A DNA stretch of 5,893 nucleotides from an uncultured Kangiella sp. Lineage in GTDB: Bacteria; Pseudomonadota; Gammaproteobacteria; Enterobacterales; DSM-103792. The translations under genes were made by a program, and so were the position numbers. The stretch lies in the NCBI GenBank assembly GCA_946481205.1, contig CAMLNB010000224.1, forward strand, positions 1-5,893, written 5' to 3'. How positions within the stretch are numbered: the stretch's first letter is position 1; the number at the start of each line of letters is the position of its first letter. The notes beneath the pieces were generated by a model. It searched no databases. It was not told the DNA's origin and worked only from the letters and a program-made list of their open reading frames with translations. Shown here in pieces: positions 1 to 5,290 of this stretch.

Positions 1-342
1 GTTGAGCAACACGCCTTGGCCTTGCCCGGCGTCACTCGCGATATCAAATGGGGTGCCGATGTGGTGTTCTCGGTGGCGGACAAGATGTTTTGCTGCTTGA
101 GTGTCGAGCAGGAAGCCTTGCAGCGGATTTCGTTCAAGGTCGCGACCGAACGCTTTCTGGAGCTGACCGATCAAGCGGGCATCAGCCCGGCACCTTATCT
201 GGCCAAGCACCACTGGATCAGTCTGGCACCCGGCATGCAGTTGAAGCCGGCCGACGTGCTGAAGCTGGTGACAGATTCCTACAGCTTGGTGCGCGCGAAG
301 TTGCCGAAGAAAATTCAAGCGGGTTTGGCGGCTATCGCCTGA
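1..342 (+). CDS. MmcQ/YjbR-family protein (5' end missing)
   Basis: The reading frame is open from the first base and stops at 340-342, giving 113 visible residues. The family is usually about 115-120 residues, so only a short N-terminal piece lies outside the window. A TTG at 16 is in frame, but the family pattern already begins before it, so I treat the gene as partial rather than starting there. Family hallmarks are visible: ALPGV, then DIKWG, then a phenylalanine-rich strand ending GKMFC-like (DKMFC), ISFKV, the GISPAPYLAKHHWI block in the middle, and a C-terminal helix with SYSLVRAKLPKK. Members have a CyaY-like fold and are often called DNA-binding proteins; their cellular role is not established. 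It is followed after 27 bp by the DUF3301 gene on the same strand, so they may be co-transcribed. Family assignment is confident; function is not. Confidence 0.88.
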   Translation, partial: VEQHALALPGVTRDIKWGADVVFSVADKMFCCLSVEQEALQRISFKVATERFLELTDQAGISPAPYLAKHHWISLAPGMQLKPADVLKLVTDSYSLVRAKLPKKIQAGLAAIA

Positions 343-369
343 TCCACGATTCGAATAACGGAAGTTGTC

Positions 370-678
370 ATGACACGTTTGTTGTTTCTGGCGTTGTTGG
401 CCGGTGTGGCCTGGTTCTGGTGGCACAGCATGCAGGCGCGCGAAACCGCCCGGCAGGCGGCGCGGCGCGAATGCGAGCGTTTTGGTCTGACCTTGATCGA
501 CGACACCGTCGAGCGGATTCATATCGGTTTGGGCCGCGCCATGCGCGGTGGCACCACGATCATGCGGATCTACGAATTCGAGTTCACCCCGAATGGCGCC
601 CGCCGTTACAAGGGCCTGATCCGGATGCGCGGCACTCACGTCGAGGACATCAAGATGGAACCGTACGCCGTCGAATGA
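370..678 (+). CDS. DUF3301 family membrane-anchored small protein
   Basis: The protein has 102 residues. An N-terminal hydrophobic segment at about residues 3-19 (LLFLALLAGVAWFWW) is a single membrane anchor or uncleaved signal. It is followed by the block around residues 26-47 (ETARQAARRECERFGLTLIDD, then TV) that marks DUF3301, a family seen mostly in Gammaproteobacteria. The rest, about residues 62-98, alternates beta-strand-like stretches (TIMRIYEFEFTPNG, YKGLIRMRG) and ends in KMEPYAVE. The expected topology is a short anchor with a small soluble domain; which side of the inner membrane it faces cannot be read with certainty. The start is supported by GGAAG at 360-364, five bases before the ATG. 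It lies 27 bp after the YjbR-family gene and 27 bp before a lipoprotein gene, which suggests one transcript. No biochemical role is known for the family. Confidence 0.88.
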   Translation: MTRLLFLALLAGVAWFWWHSMQARETARQAARRECERFGLTLIDDTVERIHIGLGRAMRGGTTIMRIYEFEFTPNGARRYKGLIRMRGTHVEDIKMEPYAVE

Positions 679-705
679 AGGCGCGCGGATCCGGGAGCAG
701 CAGCG

Positions 706-1080
706 ATGAGCGAAGCGAAGCGGATCGTCCTGGCAATGCTGGTGAGCGCGCTGGCGGCTTGCGCCAGTCAGGTACCGACATCGACACCGGCAGCTCCGCA
801 ACCCGCGATCGCGCTACCGGAAAGCAAAACCAGCGCGACACCGACCCGCTTTGATGGTCCCGGTCATGATTACGCCAACGCGGTGCACTTTGCCGGCGTC
901 AACAATCCCTTGGCGTTCAGTCAGAAACAACAAGAATGGCTCTGGCTGCATTACCGTGATTGGAAAAAGCAGGGCCAGGCGTTGCGGGAGAAAAATGGCC
1001 AGCGCTATGACGAGGTAACGTTGATCAACAAGCGCGGCGAAACCCGGGTGATTTACTTTCGGATGCCGAAGGGGCAATAG
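706..1080 (+). CDS. small uncharacterised lipoprotein
   Basis: The protein has 124 residues. The N-terminus has K5/R6 followed by a hydrophobic stretch and the lipobox LAAC with Cys19, so it should be lipidated and anchored after signal peptidase II cleavage. Ala follows the cysteine rather than Asp, which favours transport to the outer membrane. Residues 20-48 are a low-complexity linker rich in Pro, Thr, Ala and Ser. The C-terminal part (about 52-124) looks folded and conserved: it contains NNPLAFSQKQQEWLW, a basic WKKQGQALREK segment and a beta-rich end (YDEVTLINKRGETRVIYFRM). I do not recognise a named domain. GGGAG at 693-697, eight bases before the ATG, supports the start. It is the last gene before the terminator at 1131-1162. 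Confidence 0.8.
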   Translation: MSEAKRIVLAMLVSALAACASQVPTSTPAAPQPAIALPESKTSATPTRFDGPGHDYANAVHFAGVNNPLAFSQKQQEWLWLHYRDWKKQGQALREKNGQRYDEVTLINKRGETRVIYFRMPKGQ

Positions 1081-1130
1081 CGGTACCGCATTTCGCAGCA
1101 ATGACTTAACCCGGCCAGACGTCGCCCATA

Positions 1131-1162
1131 AAAGAAACCCCGCCGTAGCGGGGTTTCTTTTT
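1131..1162. terminator. strong bidirectional Rho-independent terminator
   Basis: A perfect 13-bp stem (1131-1143 pairs with 1148-1160) closes a four-base loop CGTA. The GC-rich core CCCCGC/GCGGGG is flanked by A-rich bases on the left and a T-rich tail (TTTCTTTTT) on the right. The structure works in both directions and sits 50 bp after the lipoprotein stop on the + strand and 18 bp after the DUF1338 gene stop on the - strand, as expected between convergent genes. Confidence 0.93.
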
Positions 1163-1180
1163 GCCGGAATAGCCGATGAC

Positions 1181-2203
1181 TCAGGCCACTTTCGCCGCGT
1201 CAGTCATTTTGAAAATGCCGGTCGCATTGCTGGAGTCAAACGTCAGATCCAGTTTCCATTCGCCCGTGACTTCATCCAGATATTTGTCGCGGCTGATAAA
1301 TTCGTAGAACGAGCCCGGCACCGTTTGTGTGCTGATGCGACCATCGGCTTCCACCATGCGGCGCTCGACCTGTGCAGCTTTGAACGCGGTCTGGCGAACC
1401 CGGCCATTGGCCGACACTTCCACCGCTTCCTTGATCGAACGGCCCAAATCTTTCTGCTCTTTGGTCAGCTCGAACACATCGGCGACCCGATCAGTCACGT
1501 GGTTGTAGGCATTGCCTTCGGTGCTGATCCAAGCCATCTCTGCCGATTCCTGTTTCAGCGCTTCGTAATCGGCACGGGCCACTTCGCCGTGCTGGCGAGC
1601 GAAGCACTCGACGATATTCGGCAGCAGCTTCTGCGCTTCCGCAGCGCTGAGGAAGTTCTGCTCGCTCAATTTCGCCAGCAGCGCTTTGCTGTCGGCGGTC
1701 AGCGGGTCGCGCGACTTGCCGACAACATTGGCCACCGCTTGCTGGAAGGCCGGCGAGAATTGATCGACATGCAATTCGGAAACAAAGAACTGGGCGATAT
1801 CAGCCGGCAGATCGGCGTGGGTGTAAACGTGGCCGGTCATTTTCAACCGCGGCAGCGGATACAAGCCACCGATGACGAAACCGAGTGGCTTCAGAATGCG
1901 ATCGAACGCCAAATGGCCAACCGGCAATGCGCCATTGTTGGCAACCACGGTACGCAGCGCACCGTGATCGAAATTGATCTTGCGGCCGATGCGAATCGCT
2001 TCATCGACATACAGCGCGCCTTCCGGCACCCGCTTCAGCAGATCCGAAAACAGCACCATGTTCATGGCTTGCGCGAGTTCGGCACGGGTAACGGCATCGC
2101 TGTTGCCGAGCAGGCGGGCGTCCACTTCCATGGCGTTGAACAACCAAACGGCGCGCTCTGCACCCAGAACCGACGATACCAACCGCTGCACGTTGCTGCT
2201 CAT
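1181..2203 (-). CDS. hglS: 2-oxoadipate dioxygenase/decarboxylase, DUF1338 (HglS type)
   Basis: The protein has 340 residues and belongs to DUF1338. Characterised members (HglS of Pseudomonas putida and plant homologues) are Fe(II)-dependent, cytosolic, and turn 2-oxoadipate plus O2 into 2-hydroxyglutarate and CO2, a late step of lysine catabolism. From memory, HglS binds metal with His70, His226 and Glu294 and substrate with Arg74. Here the matching residues are His80 and Arg84 (FDHGALR), His235 (AYNHVTDRV) and Glu301 (GSFYEFISR). Their spacings (4, 155 and 66 residues) nearly equal those of HglS, so the active site looks intact. The frame is open 33 codons further upstream, but GAGG six bases before this ATG fixes the start. 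It lies 201 bp downstream of the saccharopine dehydrogenase-like gene, with a candidate promoter and a hairpin in the gap. Substrate choice is inferred from the family. Confidence 0.88.
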   Translation of the reverse strand: MSSNVQRLVSSVLGAERAVWLFNAMEVDARLLGNSDAVTRAELAQAMNMVLFSDLLKRVPEGALYVDEAIRIGRKINFDHGALRTVVANNGALPVGHLAFDRILKPLGFVIGGLYPLPRLKMTGHVYTHADLPADIAQFFVSELHVDQFSPAFQQAVANVVGKSRDPLTADSKALLAKLSEQNFLSAAEAQKLLPNIVECFARQHGEVARADYEALKQESAEMAWISTEGNAYNHVTDRVADVFELTKEQKDLGRSIKEAVEVSANGRVRQTAFKAAQVERRMVEADGRISTQTVPGSFYEFISRDKYLDEVTGEWKLDLTFDSSNATGIFKMTDAAKVA

Positions 2204-2209
2204 GAACTG

Positions 2210-2213
2210 CCTC
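2210..2213 (-). promoter_or_regulatory. ribosome binding site of the DUF1338 gene
   Basis: GAGG on the - strand lies six bases before the ATG at 2203. It decides this start over the in-frame ATG at 2302, whose extra 33 residues (rich in Cys, Pro and Gln) do not look like part of the family. Confidence 0.7.
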
Positions 2214-2305
2214 GCTACGACTGTTTTGGCAAAAAGTGGGACGAGAAAAATGGTCGGGGCTTGTGCGCAGGGGCATAAGCCGGACCGACCAGTTTGCTGC
2301 ACTGC

Positions 2306-2334
2306 AATATAACGAAATGGTCAGGATTTGACCA
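2306..2334 (-). promoter_or_regulatory. candidate sigma-70 promoter for the DUF1338 gene
   Basis: On the - strand TGGTCA (2329-2334; four of six bases match TTGACA) and TATATT (2306-2311; five of six match TATAAT) are separated by exactly 17 bases. Transcription would start near 2299 and leave a leader of about 95 bases. The -35 hexamer is one arm of the TGGTCA-N5-TGACCA dyad, so a protein bound there would compete with RNA polymerase. This is pattern matching only. Confidence 0.4.
2318..2334. promoter_or_regulatory. 17-bp dyad, possible operator upstream of the DUF1338 gene
   Basis: TGGTCA (2318-2323), a 5-base spacer GGATT, and TGACCA (2329-2334) form a perfect inverted repeat. Two further half-sites lie nearby: TGGTC at 2251-2255 and GACCA at 2287-2291. 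Repeated half-sites are typical where an oligomeric regulator such as a Lrp/AsnC octamer binds, but which protein binds here is unknown. Confidence 0.4.
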
Positions 2335-2354
2335 GCCCTGACTGCTGGGGAGAA

Positions 2355-2378
2355 CCGCCCCGTTTCGCAACGGGACGG
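2355..2378 (-). terminator. hairpin between the dehydrogenase and DUF1338 genes
   Basis: CCGCCCCGTT (2355-2364) and AACGGGACGG (2369-2378) pair through ten positions with one C/A mismatch around a TCGC loop. It starts 27 bp beyond the dehydrogenase stop codon. On the - strand it is followed by TTCTCCCC rather than a proper T run, so it may be a weak terminator or an attenuating/processing hairpin rather than a full stop. Confidence 0.4.
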
Positions 2379-2404
2379 CACGCTCGGGGTACGTTGGTTC
2401 CGGA

Positions 2405-3484
2405 TCAGGCCGTGTACAGGCCGCCGAAACGGTTGGCCAGGAACTCGTCCAGCTTGACCGCTTCCTGGGCGACAAAGCCTTTGCGCGGCAGCTTGCCAGC
2501 ACGCATCAGCTCCATCGCGGCGACGATGCCGGCAGCGGTGGTCAGCTGGATCGCGGTCATGTTCAGGCCGGCGATCACTTTCGGGAAAATCCGGGTCGCG
2601 AAGGTCTGCTGCTGGTACTTGCCGTCTTTCCAGCCGGTCACCGAGACGAACACCACGACCATGTCCTGGCTGGTGTACGGCATCGCGTGTTCGAAAATCT
2701 CTTTCAGCGTTTCGCGCTTGTCGATCATCCGCAGATCGTTGATCAGCAGGCGCAGGATCTTGTTGTGGCCCGGGAAGCGCATGGTTTTGTAGTCCAGGTT
2801 GCGGACTTTGCCTTCCAGCGTTTCGCACAGCGTGCCGAGACCGCCCGAGGTGTTGAAGGCTTCGTATTCGTCGCCGTCGATCAGCAGGGTTTCCAGACCT
2901 TCCAGCGGCTGCACCTTCATGAACTCGCCGTTGACGATGGCATCGCACGGCTCGCAGTACTCGTTGATCAGGCCGTCAGTCGACCAAGTCAGGTTGTACT
3001 TCAAAGTATTGGTCGGGTAGCGGGTCAGCGCGCCGACGCGCATTTTCACGTCTTGCAGCTTGTCGAACTTGCGGGCCAGGTCATAACCGGCAATGCCGAT
3101 GAAACCCGGGGCCAGGCCGCACTGCGGCATCAGCGCCGTTTCGGCAGTCTTGGCAATCTCTTTGATGGCATTGGTGGCGGCGACGTCTTCGGTCAGGTCG
3201 AAGTAGTGCACCTTGGCCTTGGCGGCAGCGGCGGCAACGCCCTTGGCAGCGAAGAACGGCAGCGCGTTCAACACGAAATCGGCGTTCTTCATGGCCTCAG
3301 CCAGCGAGGCTTCGCTGCCGGCATCAACGATGATGCTCTTGACGCCCGGGATGTCGAAATTGACCGGGCGCATGTCGCCGACGGTCACTTCGTACTCGCC
3401 GGTCGACGCCAGCATGGTGGTGATCGCGACACCAATCTTGCCGCCGCCCAGCACCAGCGCGCGTTTGAAATCGTTAGCTGCCAT
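2405..3484 (-). CDS. saccharopine dehydrogenase/lysine 6-dehydrogenase family oxidoreductase
   Basis: The protein has 359 residues. The N-terminal Rossmann fold carries VLGGGKIG (residues 11-18, fitting GxGxxG) and an acidic Asp37 at the end of the second strand, which favours NAD over NADP. The family signature GLAPGF is at 124-129. The catalytic/substrate domain follows with STDGLINEY (168-176), EAFNTSGGLGTL (208-219) and LDYKTMRFPGH (230-240). These blocks resemble, from memory, both bacterial lysine 6-dehydrogenase (lysine to aminoadipate semialdehyde) and saccharopine dehydrogenases (saccharopine to the same semialdehyde plus glutamate); the length of about 360 slightly favours the former. 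No lysine-ketoglutarate reductase is visible in the window. The frame is open 66 codons further upstream, but GGAGG eight bases before this ATG and the position of the Rossmann motif fix the start. It diverges from a Lrp-type regulator and precedes an HglS-type gene, a context that fits lysine catabolism. Confidence 0.87.
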   Translation of the reverse strand: MAANDFKRALVLGGGKIGVAITTMLASTGEYEVTVGDMRPVNFDIPGVKSIIVDAGSEASLAEAMKNADFVLNALPFFAAKGVAAAAAKAKVHYFDLTEDVAATNAIKEIAKTAETALMPQCGLAPGFIGIAGYDLARKFDKLQDVKMRVGALTRYPTNTLKYNLTWSTDGLINEYCEPCDAIVNGEFMKVQPLEGLETLLIDGDEYEAFNTSGGLGTLCETLEGKVRNLDYKTMRFPGHNKILRLLINDLRMIDKRETLKEIFEHAMPYTSQDMVVVFVSVTGWKDGKYQQQTFATRIFPKVIAGLNMTAIQLTTAAGIVAAMELMRAGKLPRKGFVAQEAVKLDEFLANRFGGLYTA

Positions 3485-3492
3485 GGTTGTTC

Positions 3493-3497
3493 CCTCC
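3493..3497 (-). promoter_or_regulatory. ribosome binding site of the dehydrogenase gene
   Basis: A perfect GGAGG on the - strand lies eight bases before the ATG at 3484. It rules out the longer reading from 3682, which would run over the operator-like repeats and into the start of the divergent regulator gene. Confidence 0.8.
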
Positions 3498-3598
3498 AGA
3501 ATTGTGGTGCCCCGCCGCCCCTGCTCCCTAGGCCTCAAAGCGTAGGCCGGGGACGGAAAATATGGGGGTAATCGACCGGCGGAATTCTGCGCAGCAGC

Positions 3599-3629
3599 TT
3601 CGTCGGAATACAGCGAGCATTCCGACGAA
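3599..3629. promoter_or_regulatory. perfect 11-bp inverted repeat, probable operator
   Basis: TTCGTCGGAAT (3599-3609) and ATTCCGACGAA (3619-3629) are exact reverse complements separated by nine bases. Arm centres are 20 bp apart, two turns of the helix, as expected for a protein dimer contacting one DNA face. It lies in the 196-bp gap between the divergent dehydrogenase and lrp-type genes. Autoregulation by the adjacent Lrp/AsnC protein is the simplest reading, and is inferred from position. There is no T run after it, so it is not a terminator. Confidence 0.6.
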
Positions 3630-3642
3630 AGTCTCGCTAGAC

Positions 3643-3657
3643 TCGTCATATCGACGA
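3643..3657. promoter_or_regulatory. second dyad TCGTC-N5-GACGA, probable operator
   Basis: TCGTC (3643-3647) and GACGA (3653-3657) form a 15-bp dyad, the length typical of Lrp-family boxes. The same half-sites make up the outer part of the larger repeat at 3599-3629, so four TCGTC/GACGA half-sites fall within 58 bp. It ends two bases before the ATG at 3660, so binding here should affect lrp transcription start. Confidence 0.5.
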
Positions 3658-3680
3658 ACATGCCTGCCATTACGTCATCC

Positions 3681-4121
3681 ATGGATACTCTCGACGACCT
3701 CGACCGTCAGCTACTCACCCTGCTGCAAGCCAATGCCCGCGAAGCCACCGCCACCCTCGCCCGCAAGCTGGGCGTCGCCCGCACCACGGTCGTGGCTCGG
3801 ATTGCCCGACTGGAGAAAACTGGCGTTATCGGCGGTTATGGCGTTCGGCTCGGTAAACCCGGCGAAGAAAAAGGCCTGCGAGCGTACTGCGCGTTGCAGG
3901 TGGAACCGAAAGTCGGGCCGGCGGTGGTGAAACGGCTGGGGCGGTTTCCGGAGATTGAAGAATTGTCAGCGGTCAGCGGGATTTGGGATTACATGTTGTT
4001 GTTGCGGGCGGAGTCGCCGGAGCGGCTCGATCAGGTGTTGGATGAGATTGGGGCGATTGAGGGGGTTAAGCAGACGACGACGGCGGTGATGTTGGCGAGG
4101 AAGATTGATAGGCGGGGATAG
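3681..4121 (+). CDS. Lrp/AsnC family transcriptional regulator
   Basis: The protein has 146 residues, a normal length. Residues 1-55 form the N-terminal winged helix-turn-helix: LDDLDRQLLTLLQANARE is the typical first helix, and ATLARKLGVARTTVVARIARLE the helix-turn-helix. GVIGGYGVRLG leads into the C-terminal RAM (ligand-binding, oligomerising) domain, about 65-140. Such proteins bind an amino acid and DNA as octamers or dimers. Divergence from the lysine-type dehydrogenase gene suggests lysine or a breakdown product as effector, which is inference. An in-frame ATG at 3660 would add seven residues (MPAITSS). I prefer 3681 because family members usually begin close to the LDxxD motif, but neither ATG has a Shine-Dalgarno sequence. 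Synonymous codon choice changes along the gene: mostly C-ending before about 3830, largely G-ending after about 3930. Confidence 0.88.
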   Translation: MDTLDDLDRQLLTLLQANAREATATLARKLGVARTTVVARIARLEKTGVIGGYGVRLGKPGEEKGLRAYCALQVEPKVGPAVVKRLGRFPEIEELSAVSGIWDYMLLLRAESPERLDQVLDEIGAIEGVKQTTTAVMLARKIDRRG

Positions 4122-4178
4122 GGCTCTCTCGTAACAAACTTGCCAATCATTCAGCCCTACTTAGACACACCCTCCATG

Positions 4179-4906
4179 TCATCGGATATGCTTGTCATAA
4201 TAGACACGGAGTTTTTTTAAGAATATCGAACCGGCGTTTAGCCGAGCCAAATCGTTACACTCAATCATGCCGTTTGCAGCAAGCGTACAGTGAGCCAAGT
4301 GCATTGCCAGCTCTTCAAGAAAAGCTTTGAGCAGCTTTTCGTCGTCTATTGGTCCTAGTTTCGGAGAATTGCTTGGCGAGACCAACAGAAAGCCTTTGTA
4401 TGTAGGGTGATTGGCGTACGTTGAAAGCAAGCTGTAAGGTCTGTCGCGTCTTTGATTCTTGAACCTCCCATCTTTTTCGAGAGCTAATCTTATCTGTACC
4501 GGAGCGAACTCCTTCTTCATCACAACATCATCAGCCAATCGCCATTTCGATATTTTTTTTGAGTCTATTGAAAAATAGTCAAGCAGATTAACAATCTCAA
4601 GCATTTCTCTGATCTGATTAGTTGAAACCCAGATTGAAAATACCCTGACAGCCCAAGCTTTAAAGATGAGGCACCGGAATTGAATACTCGAATTATCAGC
4701 AGCTGAAGAGTATGTTGGTCGCTTCCAGCTGGGGAATCCTCTTGCAGTAGCAAAAAGAGCTGGTCGAGCGAATCATGTATAGCGCCGACATGGTCGAGAA
4801 GATCTGCATTAGATAAGATTTTCTCTATTGCAGAAACTCTGACCCGCTCTTCATGCTCATGCATGCGGACTAAATTCTCCGGAAACTCTTTAATTGTATC
4901 GCCCAT
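4179..4906 (-). pseudogene. accessory protein of unknown function, frameshifted by a 5-bp duplication
   Basis: Two overlapping frames form one gene. The first begins at 4906 with GAGG eight bases upstream and runs to a stop at 4565 (113 residues). The second is open from 4604 to the stop at 4179 (141 residues). At 4608-4618 the unit CTGAT is tandemly duplicated. Deleting one copy joins the frames without a gap and reads FQLIREMLEIVNLLDYFSID, giving a 240-residue protein. The joined region resembles a helical motif (GYxQ, then LLRExxE, then LLDYF) I associate with uncharacterised bacterial proteins of about this length; I cannot name a family. The protein looks soluble and mostly helical, with no membrane segment. 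The gene is visibly AT-richer than its neighbours, suggesting horizontal acquisition. It could be a dead gene, an off-phase variant, or a sequencing error, though a 5-bp duplication is an unusual error. Confidence 0.72.
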
Positions 4907-5022
4907 CGATTCACCCTCATAGAATCATGACCTTTGCAGATCTTTTAGGTCCGAGCCCATACTGCGGTTTCAGACGAATGTTGTTTTCCTTTGTATTCGA
5001 CTGGGTCTCGTAGTTCAAGGCC

Positions 5023-5093
5023 GCTGCCGGGTCTCGGCCCGGCGGCCGAGTGCCTTTCTTTGGTGCAAAGAAAGTCACCAAAGAAACATGCCC
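5023..5093 (+). repeat. dispersed repeat, copy A (inverted partner at 5588-5662)
   Basis: This roughly 71-bp element begins GCTGCCGGGTCTCG and ends CAAAGAAACATGCCC. The reverse complement of 5588-5662 matches it along its whole length with few mismatches and a small indel in the loop. It can fold in two exclusive ways: CTTTCTTTG (5054-5062) with CAAAGAAAG (5066-5074), a 9-bp stem; or TTTCTTTGGTG (5055-5065) with CACCAAAGAAA (5076-5086), an 11-bp stem. Similar CTTTCTTTG/CAAAGAAAG elements recur in many gammaproteobacterial intergenic regions, to my recollection. Confidence 0.75.
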
Positions 5094-5126
5094 GGCTCCG
5101 AGCCGTGCTGCTCATTCCGTCTGGGG

Positions 5127-5162
5127 CTTTTCTGACAGTACATCCTTGTACAGTCAGAAAAG
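5127..5162. repeat. long hairpin-forming inverted repeat
   Basis: CTTTTCTGAC (5127-5136) pairs with GTCAGAAAAG (5153-5162). Inside it GTACA (5138-5142) pairs with TGTAC (5147-5151), leaving a TCCT loop and one A/A mismatch, for 15 pairs in all. No T run follows, so it is more likely part of a dispersed palindromic repeat than a terminator. Confidence 0.7.
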
Positions 5163-5290
5163 GCTTCGGCATCCTGCCTCGCCCCTTCGTTTCACTCCGG
5201 GCTGTTAACCCAGACTCCATTCCGCTGCTCGGCTCGTCGAACGGGCGGGAAAGGCAAAAGCACGCTGCGCGCTAAAGCGAAAAACGAACT

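Noticed and set aside
48..854. 268-codon + strand frame spanning the first three genes
   Set aside because: It overlaps three genes with clear family features and ribosome binding sites in another frame. Its peptide is low-complexity and Arg/Gly/Asp-rich.
1325..2278. Long + strand open frame of 317 codons opposite the DUF1338 gene
   Set aside because: It lies antisense to a gene with an intact family active site and a good ribosome binding site. Its peptide is rich in His, Gln and Arg, as expected for the complement of a GC-rich coding strand.
2687..3571. Long + strand open frame of 294 codons opposite the dehydrogenase gene
   Set aside because: It is antisense to a clear Rossmann-fold enzyme, has no family motif, and its composition is that of a shadow frame.
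3638..3651. TAGACT or TCATAT as the -10 of the lrp promoter
   Set aside because: No reasonable -35 lies 16-18 bases upstream of either, and the matches are only four and three of six, so I do not annotate a promoter.
4991..5275. Short frames in the repeat region as possible small proteins (also 5205-5402, 5452-5664 and 5482-5726)
   Set aside because: They translate dispersed inverted repeats and give the known spurious peptides (VIPAQAGIQ, SRLRGNDE, LCLLSLHEQRKK) with no ribosome binding site.
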